64,000 nucleotides of DNA from an uncultured Mesonia sp. (lineage in GTDB: Bacteria > Bacteroidota > Bacteroidia > Flavobacteriales > Flavobacteriaceae): NCBI GenBank assembly GCA_958296185.1, contig CATQIB010000022.1, forward strand, positions 1-64,000, given 5' to 3'. The notes under the pieces were generated by a model that saw only the letters and a program-made list of their open reading frames with translations, did no database searches and was not told the origin of the DNA. Positions 24,271 to 34,271 of the stretch are shown here, piece by piece. The position numbers and the translations under genes are program-made. How positions within the stretch are numbered: position 1 is the stretch's first letter; each line of letters begins with the position of its first letter.

Positions 24271-25159
24271 CTTGAATGAGTTTTGCTAAACGCTCAAAAT
24301 CTTCTTGTGAAGAAAACGGAATAATCAATTTACCATTTCCTTTTTTTGTCATTTTAACATCTACTTTTGCCCCAAAGTAGCTAGAGAAGTCTTTTACATC
24401 TTGTTTGATGTGTTGCGGAATACTAGGTGGTTTAGGCTTAGATTTGGTTTTGCCGATTTGACTTTCTTTAACCAACTTTTCGGTTTCCCGTACCGATAAG
24501 TTTTCACTGATTATTTTCTCGTAAATTCCTAATTGAACTTCGTGATCGCTTAGATTAATAAGCGCCCGACCGTGGCCCATGCTCAAGAAACCGTCACGCA
24601 TCCCGGTTTGAATAATCGGGTCAAGTTTGAGCAAACGCAGGTAGTTACTTATGGTTGACCTGTTTTTACCAATCCGATCGCTTAATTGTTCTTGCGTTAA
24701 ATCGATTTCTTCTAATAAGCGTTGGTAGGATAAGGCAATTTCTATTGGGTCTAAATCCTGTCTTTGGATGTTCTCTACCAACGCCATTTCTAAAGATTCT
24801 TGGTCGTTGGCAATACGAATATAGGCTGGTATGGTTTTAAGTCCTACCAGTTTTGAGGCGCGATAACGACGCTCTCCCGAAACCAGTTGGTATTTATTAA
24901 AATCAATTTTTCTTACCGTGATAGGTTGAATAACGCCAAGTTCACGAATAGAAGACGCCAAATCTTGAAGGGCTTCTTTATTAAAACTGGTTCGTGGTTG
25001 AAACGGATTTACCTCTACAGTGTCTAGCGGCAGTTCAACAATACTACCCACCACTTGGTCGGCATTTTTATCTTTAACCGATTTTATATCGTTTTCTGGA
25101 TCGTTAAGTAAGGCAGACAATCCTCTTCCTAAAGCTTTTTTCTTGGTAGCCTTTGCCAT
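24263..25159 (-). CDS. parB: Chromosome partitioning protein ParB
   Basis: A 298-residue CTPase clamp that loads at parS near the origin. The N-terminal NPFQPRTSF box is followed by ITVRKIDFNKYQLVSGERRYRA (the CTP-binding GERRxR motif) and the ALVENIQRQDL segment. A helix-turn-helix (LSDRIGKNRSTISNYLRLL) contacts parS. The C-terminal dimer domain (about 245-298) completes the protein. No parS-like 16-mer was noticed in this window. It is encoded 9 bp after parA. Confidence 0.97.
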   Translation of the reverse strand: MAKATKKKALGRGLSALLNDPENDIKSVKDKNADQVVGSIVELPLDTVEVNPFQPRTSFNKEALQDLASSIRELGVIQPITVRKIDFNKYQLVSGERRYRASKLVGLKTIPAYIRIANDQESLEMALVENIQRQDLDPIEIALSYQRLLEEIDLTQEQLSDRIGKNRSTISNYLRLLKLDPIIQTGMRDGFLSMGHGRALINLSDHEVQLGIYEKIISENLSVRETEKLVKESQIGKTKSKPKPPSIPQHIKQDVKDFSSYFGAKVDVKMTKKGNGKLIIPFSSQEDFERLAKLIQGE

Positions 25160-25168
25160 AACACACTG

Positions 25169-25933
25169 CTATTTATTTTTATTGATAATTTCTTCTGCTA
25201 AGCTTAAATAATTGCTAGCTCCTCTACTTGCAGCATCATAATTTATAATGCTTTCGCCATAACTTGGCGCTTCACTAAGGCGAACGTTACGTTGAATAAT
25301 GGTTTTAAACACCATCTCGTCAAAGTGTTTTTTAACTTCATCTACCACTTGATTGCTCAAACGCAAGCGTGCATCATACATAGTGAGTAAAAGTCCTTCT
25401 ATATCTAAATTTTGATTATGAATGCGTTGCACACTTTTTATAGTGTTTAAAAGTTTGCCCAAACCTTCTAAGGCAAAATACTCACATTGTATAGGGATGA
25501 TAACACTATCTGCGGCAGTCAAGGCATTAAGCGTAAGCAAACCCAAAGAAGGTGCACAATCTATAATAATATAATCGTATTGCTCTTTGAGATGCCTGAT
25601 AGCCGTTTGTAACATATACTCACGCTTATCTTGATCTACCAGTTCAATTTCAATAGCCACCAAATCGATATGGGCCGGGATGATATCAACATTGGGCGAA
25701 TCGGTTTTTAAAATCGCCTCCTCGGCTTTTGCTGTATGTTCTAATAGCTGATAGGTGCCTAACTCTATGCTTTCAATATCTATACCTAGACCAGAACTAG
25801 CATTTGCTTGTGGGTCGGCATCGATTAACAAAACCTTTTTCTCTAGAACGCCTAGAGAAGCAGCTAAATTGACTGAGGTGGTGGTTTTACCTACACCTCC
25901 TTTTTGATTGGCAATAGCAATTATTTTACCCAT
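25169..25933 (-). CDS. parA: Chromosome partitioning ATPase ParA (Soj)
   Basis: A 254-residue deviant Walker ATPase. The N-terminal IANQKGGVGKTTTSVNLAA is the deviant Walker A with both lysines (residues 10 and 15), Walker A' is LLIDADPQANASSG, and Walker B is YIIIDCAPSLGLLTLNAL. ATP-bound dimers coat DNA and are cleared by ParB, moving the origin region. It is the first gene of the parA-parB-DUF5683-dapB-lepB-WbqC run. Confidence 0.97.
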   Translation of the reverse strand: MGKIIAIANQKGGVGKTTTSVNLAASLGVLEKKVLLIDADPQANASSGLGIDIESIELGTYQLLEHTAKAEEAILKTDSPNVDIIPAHIDLVAIEIELVDQDKREYMLQTAIRHLKEQYDYIIIDCAPSLGLLTLNALTAADSVIIPIQCEYFALEGLGKLLNTIKSVQRIHNQNLDIEGLLLTMYDARLRLSNQVVDEVKKHFDEMVFKTIIQRNVRLSEAPSYGESIINYDAASRGASNYLSLAEEIINKNK

Positions 25934-26004
25934 TAATAAAATCGGATTTTAGAAGGTAAAAATACAATTTATTCTAGCATTTAAAAATTGAAGTTGTTAA
26001 CACT

Positions 26005-26889
26005 TTATGAATTTTTATTTTTGGCTTTTATCATTTGTTCGAGCATATCCCACATATGGTCTGGTACTTGTTCAAGTAAGTTAAACTGGCCGGCTCCCTT
26101 TAGCCATTCTCCTCCATCAATCGTGATGATTTCTCCATTTAAATAGGCAGAAAAATCAGATACCATATAAGCGGCTAAGTTGGCCAATTCTTGATGTTCG
26201 CCAACGCGCTTTAAAGGTACTTTTTTGGCTAAATCAAATTTTTCTTTTAAATCACCTGGCAATAACCTATCCCAAGCGCCTTTGGTAGGAAACGGGCCTG
26301 GAGCAATACCGTTAAAACGGATACCGTATTTGGCCCATTCCACCGCTAAACTTCTGGTGAGTGCTAACACTCCAGCCTTGGCCGTTGCCGATGGCACCAC
26401 ATAGGCAGAGCCCGTAAAGGCATAGGTAGTTACGATATTTAGCACAGTTTTGTCTTTTTCTCCCTTATCTATCCAATGTTTACCTAGTGCCAAAGTGCAG
26501 TTTTTGGTACCTTTTAAGACAATATCTATGATGGTGTCAAAGGCGTTGGAAGAAAGCCTTTCTGTAGGCGAAATAAAATTTCCTGCAGCATTGTTTACCA
26601 AAACAGAAATGCTACCCATTTTGGCAATGGCCTTTTGTATCATTTGTTCTACTTGGTCATAGTGACGTACATCACAGGCAATTGCATGGCAAGTTCCGCC
26701 GGTGGATGCACTCAGCTCTTGTGCGGCATTTTCTAATTTTTCTAAGTTCCTTGAAGTTATACAAACCTGTGCGCCCAACTCTAAAAAGTAACGGGTCATG
26801 GCTTTTCCTAAGCCGCTACCTCCTCCTGTAACCAATATGGTTTTGCCCATTAAGGCATTATCGCGTAGCATTTTTTCTTGGTAATTCAT
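26005..26889 (-). CDS. Short-chain dehydrogenase, 2,4-dienoyl-CoA reductase-like
   Basis: A 294-residue NAD(P)H enzyme with the Rossmann motif TGGGSGLGKAM (21-31), the basic NADP-type CITSRN, the NNAAGNF motif and IDGGEWLKGAG at the C-terminus. At the usual YxxxK site it has SATAKAG instead of Tyr, a feature of the 2,4-dienoyl-CoA reductase and peroxisomal enoyl-CoA reductase branch. It probably acts in unsaturated fatty acid breakdown. It is transcribed alone, divergent from the small membrane protein and HTH pair. Confidence 0.88.
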   Translation of the reverse strand: MNYQEKMLRDNALMGKTILVTGGGSGLGKAMTRYFLELGAQVCITSRNLEKLENAAQELSASTGGTCHAIACDVRHYDQVEQMIQKAIAKMGSISVLVNNAAGNFISPTERLSSNAFDTIIDIVLKGTKNCTLALGKHWIDKGEKDKTVLNIVTTYAFTGSAYVVPSATAKAGVLALTRSLAVEWAKYGIRFNGIAPGPFPTKGAWDRLLPGDLKEKFDLAKKVPLKRVGEHQELANLAAYMVSDFSAYLNGEIITIDGGEWLKGAGQFNLLEQVPDHMWDMLEQMIKAKNKNS

Positions 26890-26980
26890 AATATCCTTTT
26901 TGTTTTACTAAGGTAACTAAGAATTTTGAGTTTTTGTTTTAACTGAATAGCTTTTATGTAAAAATAAAATTTAACAAATA

Positions 26981-27006
26981 AATTTGTAAAGTTTGCTTTA
27001 CAAATT
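26981..27006. promoter_or_regulatory. Perfect palindrome upstream of the membrane protein/HTH pair, probable operator
   Basis: Two 11-bp arms (AATTTGTAAAG and CTTTACAAATT) flank the spacer TTTG, 34 bp before the start of the next gene. The downstream operon encodes an HTH regulator, so autoregulation through this site is likely. Confidence 0.55.
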
Positions 27007-27040
27007 GTAATTTTAACTTTACATTTTAAAGTCAATTATT

Positions 27041-27514
27041 ATGAAAACCTATTTATTTCCATCGGTTTATCAAAAACTGGGATTTACCTTGTTTATTCTG
27101 GCGTTGCTATTATTTACTGGCGTCTTACTTTTTGATTGGGAGCTTAGTTTTTTAACGGTTAAAGTATGGGCTCTTTGGGATATTGAATTTTTAGCCGATA
27201 GTCAATATTTTACTTTTATTGAAAATAATATCATCGATGAAATAATTCTATTGCTGTTTATTTTAGGATTACTTTTCAGTGGATTTTCTAAACAAAAAAT
27301 TGAAGATGAGTACATTGCAAAAACTAGACTTTCTAGTCTACTTTCGGCTGTTTTAATCAATTATGTATTGTTGATTTTAGGTAGTTTCTTTTTGTATGGT
27401 TTGGCCTTTTACTATTTTGCTTTATTTGCTTTATTGGGTGTCTTACTAATTTATAACCTAAAGTTTCATCTAAACATTTATGTTCAACAGAAAGCTTTGC
27501 AGCATGAAGAATAA
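27041..27514 (+). CDS. Four-helix membrane protein paired with an XRE regulator
   Basis: A 157-residue protein with four hydrophobic segments, at about 14-31, 70-85, 103-122 and 126-146. No catalytic motif. Its end overlaps the next gene, a small XRE regulator, by 11 nt. A short membrane protein encoded directly before a small XRE regulator is a recurrent pairing in Firmicutes and Bacteroidota, often taken to sense envelope or peptide stress; that role is inferred here. Confidence 0.7.
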   Translation: MKTYLFPSVYQKLGFTLFILALLLFTGVLLFDWELSFLTVKVWALWDIEFLADSQYFTFIENNIIDEIILLLFILGLLFSGFSKQKIEDEYIAKTRLSSLLSAVLINYVLLILGSFFLYGLAFYYFALFALLGVLLIYNLKFHLNIYVQQKALQHEE

Positions 27515-27704
27515 AATTAAAATTTACCGTGCAAAATTTGAATTAACCCAAGCTCAATTGGCAGAATTGGTGCAGGTGAGCAGGCAAAGCATCAATGCTA
27601 TTGAAAAAGCTAAATATATACCCTCTACGGTTTTAGCTTTAAAGTTGGCTAGCATTTTTGAGGTGAAAGTAGAAGATCTTTTTGAGTTGGAAGAGTATGA
27701 ATAG
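27504..27704 (+). CDS. Small XRE-family transcriptional regulator
   Basis: A 66-residue protein that is essentially one HTH domain: LTQAQLAELVQVSRQSINAIEKAKYIP, then LALKLASIFEVKVEDLFELEE. The ATG at 27504 (MKNKIKIYRAKF) is preferred over one eight codons upstream because family members begin this way. It overlaps the membrane protein gene by 11 nt and probably controls the operon through the palindrome at 26981-27006. Confidence 0.88.
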   Translation: MKNKIKIYRAKFELTQAQLAELVQVSRQSINAIEKAKYIPSTVLALKLASIFEVKVEDLFELEEYE

Positions 27705-27714
27705 CTATGCTTAT

Positions 27715-27793
27715 GCGCTAAGGGTTGTAGCGTAAATCCTTTTTGTAATAACAAAAAGATTGAAGCGAAAAGCCTGACCCGTCAGGGAGCGCC
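27715..27793 (-). repeat. Dispersed repeat b, copy 2
   Basis: Read on the minus strand it starts GGCGCTCCCTGACGGGTC, continues with GGCTTTTCGCTTCAATC and a hairpin (CTTTTTGT ... ACAAAAAG), and ends near CCCTTAGCG. The plan is shared with the copies at 55679 and 56784. It lies after the HTH gene. Confidence 0.75.
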
Positions 27794-27951
27794 ATACAAA
27801 GGATTGATAACAGTATTTAAATAATTTATCGCTAATTTTTTTTTCCTTGTGCGCGTTTTATTACCATCCCTAGGTTAATTGGGAAATCGAATGTCAAATT
27901 TCTTTTACAATTGTCCAGTTACTTTTTTATCAATAATCATAAATTAATACT

Positions 27952-29631
27952 ATGTCAATTAAAGTAACGCGTCGGGAAAGCGCAAGTAAATTTTTGGGTT
28001 TATTAGTAAACAAAACTGTTTTTTTTACGGCGATGTCAATTTTAATAGCCATCGTAGGATTTACCTTATTGTTTGAAGAAAAGGCATCTTACTATTATAA
28101 TGTTGCCCAAACTGCGGTTTCTGCGCACGGGGGTTGGATGTATACCTTGGCGGTGAATCTATTTATTGTCTTTTGCTTGTATATGGCTTTTGGTAAATTT
28201 GGTAGTGTGCGTATTGGCGGTAGTAAAGCCAAACCAGAGTTTAGTCTTTGGGCCTGGTTTGCAATGCTATTTAGCGCAGGAATAGGTAATGGGTTGGTTC
28301 TGTTTAGTATAGCCGATCCAGTTCGTGATTTTTTAAACCCACCACGTTTGGCTGGAGAAAATCCAGCCTTAATAGCACAAGAAGCTATAAATTTTTCATT
28401 CTTGCATCACGGTATTCACGGTTGGGCAATTTACTCGGTAGTTGGTTTGGCGCTGGCATACTTTACTTTTAACCGAAAAATGCCGCTTACTTTGCGCAGT
28501 ATTTTTTATCCGGTTTTAGGAAATCGTATTTACGGATGGATGGGAGATGTAATTGATGTGATGGCCGTGATTACAACTTTGTTTGGTTTAGCGACCACTA
28601 TTGGTTTTGGAGTAGGGCAAATCAACTCGGGATTCACCCACGTTTTCGGAATTCCAAGCTCGCTATTTTACCAAATTTTAATTATTGTTGGTGTTACACT
28701 CGCAGCTACCTTATCTGCTTTTAGTGGCGTAAATAAAGGAGTTCAAATGTTGAGTAAACTCAATGTTCGTGTAGCGAGTGCAATATTTATTTTGGTGGTT
28801 GTATTAGGACCTACTACCTTTATTTTTAAATCTTACATTCAGAATTTGGGTAGTTATCTTACCAATTTTATAGATATGTCAACTTGGACGGAGTCTTTAC
28901 AAGGAACCAATTGGCAAAAAACAAGAACCATAATGTATTGGGGGTGGTGGATTTCCTGGTCGCCATTTGTAGGTACTTTTATTGCGCGAATTTCTAAAGG
29001 AAGAACCATTAAAGAATTTATTTTATGTGTACTTATTTTACCAGCCTTGGTTACTTTCCTTTGGTTTAGTGCTTTTGGAGGAACCACTATGCGCGATATA
29101 CTTTTGGGCGACACGGCTATGATCGCGGCAGTTAATGATAATATTTCTACTGCCCTATATGTGTTTTTTGATAAATTTCCGCTAGCTATGTTACTTAAGG
29201 TTTTGGGAGTGGTGCTCATTTGTAGTTTTATAATTACTTCTGCAGATTCTGGTGCTTTGGTGGTAGATAGTATAACATCGGGTGGTAAATTAAAAACCCC
29301 TGCTTTTCAACGCGTAATTTGGGCGGTAGCCATTGGCGTAATCGCTTCGGTATTGATGTATGGTGGTGGCTTGAACGCCTTACAAACTGTAGTGACTATC
29401 TCAGGTCTTCCTTTTGCTTTTATGCTAGTAATGATGTGTGCTTCTTTATATAAAGGCCTTAATGAAGACTACGAGAGAACGAGAAGAAAAGAGCAATTGC
29501 TTGAAAAAGAATCCTATCGTAAGAACATAATTGAACTGATTAATAAAGAGCGTGATAAAAAAAATAAAGAACCGCTAGAAGTCGATACGACACAAAATCA
29601 AGATGATCACGAAAGTACTATTAAATCTTAA
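27952..29631 (+). CDS. BCCT-family betaine/choline/carnitine transporter
   Basis: A 559-residue inner-membrane protein with about twelve helices. Family signatures include SFLHHGIHGWAIYSVVGLAL, the Gly-rich segment in helix 3 (FSAGIGNGLVLFSIADP), and YWGWWISWSPFVGTFIARIS, the conserved Trp-rich helix with the RISKGRT cytoplasmic loop. The substrate is a quaternary amine such as glycine betaine, taken up with Na+ or H+, consistent with osmoprotection. A charged C-terminal tail of about 60 residues could sense osmotic state. The universal stress protein gene follows at 18 bp, so the two are co-transcribed. Confidence 0.95.
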   Translation: MSIKVTRRESASKFLGLLVNKTVFFTAMSILIAIVGFTLLFEEKASYYYNVAQTAVSAHGGWMYTLAVNLFIVFCLYMAFGKFGSVRIGGSKAKPEFSLWAWFAMLFSAGIGNGLVLFSIADPVRDFLNPPRLAGENPALIAQEAINFSFLHHGIHGWAIYSVVGLALAYFTFNRKMPLTLRSIFYPVLGNRIYGWMGDVIDVMAVITTLFGLATTIGFGVGQINSGFTHVFGIPSSLFYQILIIVGVTLAATLSAFSGVNKGVQMLSKLNVRVASAIFILVVVLGPTTFIFKSYIQNLGSYLTNFIDMSTWTESLQGTNWQKTRTIMYWGWWISWSPFVGTFIARISKGRTIKEFILCVLILPALVTFLWFSAFGGTTMRDILLGDTAMIAAVNDNISTALYVFFDKFPLAMLLKVLGVVLICSFIITSADSGALVVDSITSGGKLKTPAFQRVIWAVAIGVIASVLMYGGGLNALQTVVTISGLPFAFMLVMMCASLYKGLNEDYERTRRKEQLLEKESYRKNIIELINKERDKKNKEPLEVDTTQNQDDHESTIKS

Positions 29632-29649
29632 AGCATTAAGCCTATAATC

Positions 29650-30519
29650 ATGAAGGAGTCGAAAAAAGAAATGAAGGTCATGTTGGCCCTCGATTTAACC
29701 GAAATGGATGCGGTGTTATTACGTTATGTAAGTTTTTTAACCCAAGTGTTACCTATAACGCATGTGTATTTAGCCCACAACATTAAACACTATAAAATTA
29801 ATGATCTTTATGAGGACTTACTCGATGATGATATTTCTATAGATAACATTGTAGAGCAGAGCATGCAAAATAGTGTCGATGCTCATTATACGGGTGAATC
29901 ACCTTACTCCATTTTGCTTACTAGCGATGATTATACAGAAGGTATCCTAAGTCATTTATCTAGTGAGTATGCCATCGACTTGTTAATTTCGGGCAATAAA
30001 AATGCGCTGCAAGGTACCGGTGCCATGAATCAAAAACTGGTTCGCATGCTTAAAGCGGATTTGATGCTGGTACCCGAGGAAACGCCATTTACCTTAAATC
30101 GTATCTTGGTACCTACAGATTTTAGCGCCGCCTCGGCACAATGTTTTAAATTGAGCGAGACTTGGAGCCAAACCGTGAAAGCTCAGATTCAAGGCTTACA
30201 CGTTTACAATATTCCCTCTTCTTTTTATCCATATATCAACACAGAAAAAGCTATTGATAAAACCGAGAAACATCTAAAGGAAAAAGTAGATTGGTTTGTT
30301 AGAAAATATAAAATTGATGCTCAGGTGCCTTTTACCTACGTTTATAGAGAAAATGCTTCTATAGCCGATAGTATTGAAGAGTTTGCAAAAAAAGCAAAAT
30401 GCGATTGCCTTGTAGTAACAGCAAAAGGCAGTAGCGCTATTAAAAGCTTATTTATAGGAAGCGTAACCAATGAAATGCTTAGCAATCACCGTAAAATGCC
30501 TTTATTGGTTATCAAATAG
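29650..30519 (+). CDS. Universal stress protein with tandem UspA domains
   Basis: A 289-residue cytoplasmic protein. The first UspA-like half (about 1-150) is degenerate. The second begins LNRILVPTDFSAASAQCFKL (about 151-170) and ends with VVTAKGSSAIKSLFIGSVTNEML, close to the G-2x-G-9x-G-S/T ATP-binding pattern. Being co-transcribed with an osmolyte transporter suggests a regulatory or stress-linked role for it. Convergent with the his operon. Confidence 0.88.
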   Translation: MKESKKEMKVMLALDLTEMDAVLLRYVSFLTQVLPITHVYLAHNIKHYKINDLYEDLLDDDISIDNIVEQSMQNSVDAHYTGESPYSILLTSDDYTEGILSHLSSEYAIDLLISGNKNALQGTGAMNQKLVRMLKADLMLVPEETPFTLNRILVPTDFSAASAQCFKLSETWSQTVKAQIQGLHVYNIPSSFYPYINTEKAIDKTEKHLKEKVDWFVRKYKIDAQVPFTYVYRENASIADSIEEFAKKAKCDCLVVTAKGSSAIKSLFIGSVTNEMLSNHRKMPLLVIK

Positions 30520-30520
30520 T

Positions 30521-30554
30521 ACATTTTGGCAATTCTAACGGACTGCCAAAATGT
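30521..30554. terminator. Hairpin between the universal stress protein gene and hisIE
   Basis: An 11-bp perfect stem (ACATTTTGGCA with TGCCAAAATGT) lies between convergent genes. There is no long T run, so it is a weak or factor-assisted terminator. Confidence 0.5.
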
Positions 30555-30564
30555 TCGCTATAAA

Positions 30565-31152
30565 TTACTTTTTTCTTCTTTCAACCAACTTATTTTCCAC
30601 TTCTTTTAGCGAAGTTTCTTTGGCTTGCAAAAGCACTAGAAAGTGATAAAGCATATCGGCTGCTTCGTTTAAAAATAAATTTTTATTTTGATCCTTAGCT
30701 TCAATAATAAGCTCTACACTTTCTTCACCAAATTTCTGAATTACTTTGTTTAAGCCTTGATCCATAAGTTTTTTCGTGTACGAATCTTGGTCGCCAGATC
30801 TCAAGCGGTCTTCAAGGATAGTTTCCAATTCATATAAAAAATTCCCCTGGGTAGCAAAGCAAGATTGATTACCTGTATGGCAAGTAGGTCCGTTGGGCCG
30901 CGCTAAAATGAGTAGCGTGTCTTGGTCGCAATCGCTTATAATTTTCTTTACATTTAGTGTGTTTCCAGATGTTTCTCCTTTGGTCCATAATCTATTTTTA
31001 GAGCGGCTAAAAAATGTAACTTGCTTGGTAGTTTGTGTTATCCTAAGTGCTTCTTGGTTCATATAACCCAGCATTAGCACTTGTAAATTGCGGTAGTCTT
31101 GTACAATAACGGGTAGTAAACCGCCTGTTTTTTCAAAGTTTAAATTGTTCAT
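30565..31152 (-). CDS. hisIE: Bifunctional phosphoribosyl-AMP cyclohydrolase / phosphoribosyl-ATP pyrophosphatase
   Basis: A 195-residue enzyme for steps 2 and 3 of histidine synthesis. The N-terminal cyclohydrolase half has MLGYMNQEALRITQTT, FFSRSKNRLWTKGETSGN and the zinc-binding CDQDTLLI and TCHTGNQSCF. The C-terminal pyrophosphatase half has KFGEESVELIIEAKD and LNEAADMLYHFLVLLQ. It is the last gene of the operon and overlaps hisF by 4 nt. Confidence 0.97.
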   Translation of the reverse strand: MNNLNFEKTGGLLPVIVQDYRNLQVLMLGYMNQEALRITQTTKQVTFFSRSKNRLWTKGETSGNTLNVKKIISDCDQDTLLILARPNGPTCHTGNQSCFATQGNFLYELETILEDRLRSGDQDSYTKKLMDQGLNKVIQKFGEESVELIIEAKDQNKNLFLNEAADMLYHFLVLLQAKETSLKEVENKLVERRKK

Positions 31153-31901
31153 CGTATAGGTAAGTTTTTTTGTTTTAAAATTTGTTTTAATACTGGAATA
31201 GGCACTTCTCCAAAGTGAAAAATACTGGCTGCCAAGGCTCCCGATGTTTTCGTTTTTTTGAATACCTCACCAAAATGCGATGCCTTGCCTGCACCGCCCG
31301 AAGCAATTAAGGGCAGATTCACGCAGGTGCCTGCAAGTTGCATTAACTCTATATCAAATCCGTCTTTGGTTCCGTCTTGATTCATTGAGGTTAATAAAAT
31401 TTCACCCGCACCTAAAGTTTCCACAGTATGCAACCAACTTTCCAGTTTGACTTGGGTGTTTATTCGTCCTCCATTTTTAAAGACAAAATAATTACCGTCG
31501 ATTTTTTTTACGTCAATTGCCACCACTACACATTGATTACCAAATTGATCGGCTATTTCTTTTATTAAATGCGGTCGATTTAAAGCTGCGGTATTAATAC
31601 TAACTTTGTCGGCTCCCGCCTTTAAAAGATTGCGTACATCTTCTACACTACTAATGCCGCCACCTACGGTAAAAGGAATATTAATTTCTTGAGCAATTTT
31701 TTGAACAAGGTTTATTAAGGTTTTGCGGCGTTCGTTACTGGCTGTGATATCTAGAAAAACCAGTTCATCGGCTCCTTGTTGCACATATAATTTGGCCAAA
31801 TCAATTGGATCTCCTGCATCTTTAAGATTTAAAAAATGAACTCCTTTAACGGTTCGGTTATTTTTGATATCTAAACAAGGTATTATTCTTTTAGTTAACA
31901 T
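31149..31901 (-). CDS. hisF: Imidazole glycerol phosphate synthase, cyclase subunit
   Basis: A 250-residue TIM barrel. It has [17 protein letters not shown] with the catalytic Asp, the phosphate-binding [10 protein letters not shown], and AIDVKKIDG, with the second catalytic Asp in [13 protein letters not shown], then [11 protein letters not shown]. It uses ammonia from HisH to form imidazole glycerol phosphate and AICAR. Overlaps hisIE by 4 nt and hisA by 7 nt. Confidence 0.97.
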   Translation of the reverse strand: MLTKRIIPCLDIKNNRTVKGVHFLNLKDAGDPIDLAKLYVQQGADELVFLDITASNERRKTLINLVQKIAQEINIPFTVGGGISSVEDVRNLLKAGADKVSINTAALNRPHLIKEIADQFGNQCVVVAIDVKKIDGNYFVFKNGGRINTQVKLESWLHTVETLGAGEILLTSMNQDGTKDGFDIELMQLAGTCVNLPLIASGGAGKASHFGEVFKKTKTSGALAASIFHFGEVPIPVLKQILKQKNLPIR

Positions 31902-32608
31902 AGCTCACTTAACTCTTTAAGATTAATACTTCCTTCATAAATCGCCTTACCAATTATTACCCCTTTGCAGCCCAAAGCTTTTAACTTTTTGACAGCTACT
32001 ATTGAATGCACTCCGCCACTTGCGATAAGTTGGCATGAGGTTTCTTTTAATATTTCTTTATATAAATTAAATGAAGGACCGTTGAGCATTCCATCTTTTT
32101 CGATATCTGTACAAATAACTTGTTTTACACCCTGACTTTCGAAGAATTTTATAAAGTCTACCACATCGTATTCACTCGATTCTTGCCAACCCATACTGGC
32201 AATTTTTCGGTCTTTGGCATCGGCACCTAAAATAATTCTTTCGGGGCCGTAGGTTTTTAACCAAGATAAAAATACTTCGGGTTGTTTTACAGCAATACTA
32301 CCTGCGGTAACTTGCTGAGCACCGGCGTCAAAAGCCATTTGAATGTCTTCTTCGCGTTTGATTCCGCCTCCAAAATCGACTTGCAATTGGGTGTTTTTAC
32401 AAATAGATTTCAAGCTCTTGTAATTGATAATTTTATTGGCTTTTGCACCGTCTAAATCGACTACATGCAGATGTGTGAAACCCTGTTCTTCAAAAGATTG
32501 AGCCACGGCAAGCGGATCTTCATTATAGATAGTGGATTGACTGTAATTTCCTTTTTGTAAACGGACACATTTTCCGTTAAGGATATCAATAGCAGGTATA
32601 ATTTTCAT
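31895..32608 (-). CDS. hisA: ProFAR isomerase
   Basis: A 237-residue TIM barrel that isomerises the ProFAR intermediate. The start [15 protein letters not shown] has the catalytic Asp, [11 protein letters not shown] and the second half [15 protein letters not shown] carry the other functional residues, and [11 protein letters not shown] closes the phosphate site. It shares ancestry and layout with HisF. Overlaps hisH by 4 nt. Confidence 0.97.
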   Translation of the reverse strand: MKIIPAIDILNGKCVRLQKGNYSQSTIYNEDPLAVAQSFEEQGFTHLHVVDLDGAKANKIINYKSLKSICKNTQLQVDFGGGIKREEDIQMAFDAGAQQVTAGSIAVKQPEVFLSWLKTYGPERIILGADAKDRKIASMGWQESSEYDVVDFIKFFESQGVKQVICTDIEKDGMLNGPSFNLYKEILKETSCQLIASGGVHSIVAVKKLKALGCKGVIIGKAIYEGSINLKELSELC

Positions 32609-33183
32609 AAGGATAAGAAGTTTTTTAGGATTTTTTCGCCCGCTAAACCAGATTTTTCTGGGTGAAATTGCGTGGCGTAAAAATTGTCTTTTTGTAAAAT
32701 GGCACTAAACGATTGGTCATAAGTGGTGGTAGCTTGAGTGTAGGCACACCACTCGGCATAATAAGTATGCACAAAATAAAAGTAGGCCTGTTGGTCTAGA
32801 CCGCTAAATAATGGCTGGTCGTTAAATTCAAGTTTATTCCAGCCCATATGCGGCACCGGTAATGGAGTGTTAAATTGTTTTACCTTAGTAGGAAATATAC
32901 CAAGACCTAGGGTGTTGTTCTCCTCTGAATGCGTACACATTAATTGAAGGCCTAGACAGATGCCCAAAACCGGTTGTTCTAGTTGCGGTAAAAGCTTGTC
33001 AATTCCCGTTTGCTTAAGTTCATTCATCGCCACGCTAGCTTGGCCTACACCAGGGAAAATTATTTTATCGGCTTGTTGAATTTCGTTTAAATCTTTACTG
33101 AGCTTACAGCTGTAGCCCAATCTATTTATGGCGTGCATAACAGATTGAGTGTTTCCTGCATTATAATCTAAAATAACAATCAT
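32605..33183 (-). CDS. hisH: Imidazole glycerol phosphate synthase, glutaminase subunit
   Basis: A 192-residue class I glutamine amidotransferase. Catalytic Cys76 is in GICLGLQLM, the His-Glu pair in TQFHPEKSG near the C-terminus, and the oxyanion region is [14 protein letters not shown]. It supplies ammonia to HisF. Overlaps hisB by 4 nt. Confidence 0.97.
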   Translation of the reverse strand: MIVILDYNAGNTQSVMHAINRLGYSCKLSKDLNEIQQADKIIFPGVGQASVAMNELKQTGIDKLLPQLEQPVLGICLGLQLMCTHSEENNTLGLGIFPTKVKQFNTPLPVPHMGWNKLEFNDQPLFSGLDQQAYFYFVHTYYAEWCAYTQATTTYDQSFSAILQKDNFYATQFHPEKSGLAGEKILKNFLSL

Positions 33184-34271
33184 AAAATTCCTTTTGTGCT
33201 GGGTATATTAAACGTTTCATTCTTGTCTATAGCGGCTTGTAATGCGCGTGCAAAAGCTTTAAATATGGCTTCAATTTTATGGTGTTCATTTTCTCCTTCG
33301 GCTTTTATGTTGAGGTTACAACGGGCCGCATCTGAGAAAGATTTAAAAAAATGCATAAACATCTCGGTGGGCATATCGCCTATTTTTTCGCGTTTAAAAT
33401 CGGCTTTCCAAACCAACCAAGGTCTGCCGCCAAAATCGATTGCCACTTGTGCCAAACAATCGTCCATTGGGAGCATAAAACCATATCGATTAATTCCTTT
33501 TTTATCGGCTAAAGCCTCTAAAAAACATTCGCCTAAACAAATGGCTACGTCTTCGATACTGTGGTGCTCATCTACTTCCAAATCGCCATTAACTTGAATC
33601 TTTAAACCTATTTGAGCGTGCTTTGCAATCTGCTCAAGCATATGGTTAAAAAAGCCTATTCCTGTTTGGATGCTAACCTCGTCGGGTTGATCTAGATTTA
33701 AATCGATTTCAATCTTCGTTTCATTGGTAATTCTCGACTTTGAAGCTTTCCTAGGTTTTTTCTTTAAAAATTGATAAATAGTTTCCCAAGAAGTGGTGCA
33801 AAGTGCTGCTTGGTTTTGAGGCTCACCTAAAAAAATGGCTTGCGCATTTAAATTTTTTGCCAATTCAATATCGCTTAAACGGTCGCCTATTACAAACGAA
33901 TTTTCTAAATCGTAATTACCATAAATATAAGCCTGCAACATACCCGTATTTGGTTTACGCGTAGGTGCATTTTCTTGGGGTAAACTCGCGTCTATATGCA
34001 CAGCCTTAAATTCAATGCCTTCATTTTTAAAAGCGGTCAACATTTTGTTATGAGCGGGCCAAAAGGTGTTTTCAGGAAAAGAAGATGTTCCCAAACCGTC
34101 TTGGTTGGTTACCATTACCAATTCATAATTTAATTCGCGAGCTATTTTTCCTAAATAGGTAAACACGCCGGGATAGAAGCTGAGTTTTTCTAGGCTATCA
34201 ACCTGTAAATCGGGTTGAGGTTCTAGAATTAGAGTACCGTCTCTATCTATAAATAATACTTTCTTTTTCAT
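33180..34271 (-). CDS. hisB: Bifunctional histidinol-phosphatase / imidazoleglycerol-phosphate dehydratase
   Basis: A 363-residue fusion, as in enterobacteria. The N-terminal HAD phosphatase has FIDRDGTLI with Asp9 and Asp11 and the later [12 protein letters not shown]. The C-terminal dehydratase (from about residue 175) has the metal-binding [12 protein letters not shown] and [15 protein letters not shown], and [15 protein letters not shown]. It carries out steps 6 and 8 of the pathway. Overlaps hisC by 29 nt. Confidence 0.97.
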   Translation of the reverse strand: MKKKVLFIDRDGTLILEPQPDLQVDSLEKLSFYPGVFTYLGKIARELNYELVMVTNQDGLGTSSFPENTFWPAHNKMLTAFKNEGIEFKAVHIDASLPQENAPTRKPNTGMLQAYIYGNYDLENSFVIGDRLSDIELAKNLNAQAIFLGEPQNQAALCTTSWETIYQFLKKKPRKASKSRITNETKIEIDLNLDQPDEVSIQTGIGFFNHMLEQIAKHAQIGLKIQVNGDLEVDEHHSIEDVAICLGECFLEALADKKGINRYGFMLPMDDCLAQVAIDFGGRPWLVWKADFKREKIGDMPTEMFMHFFKSFSDAARCNLNIKAEGENEHHKIEAIFKAFARALQAAIDKNETFNIPSTKGIL

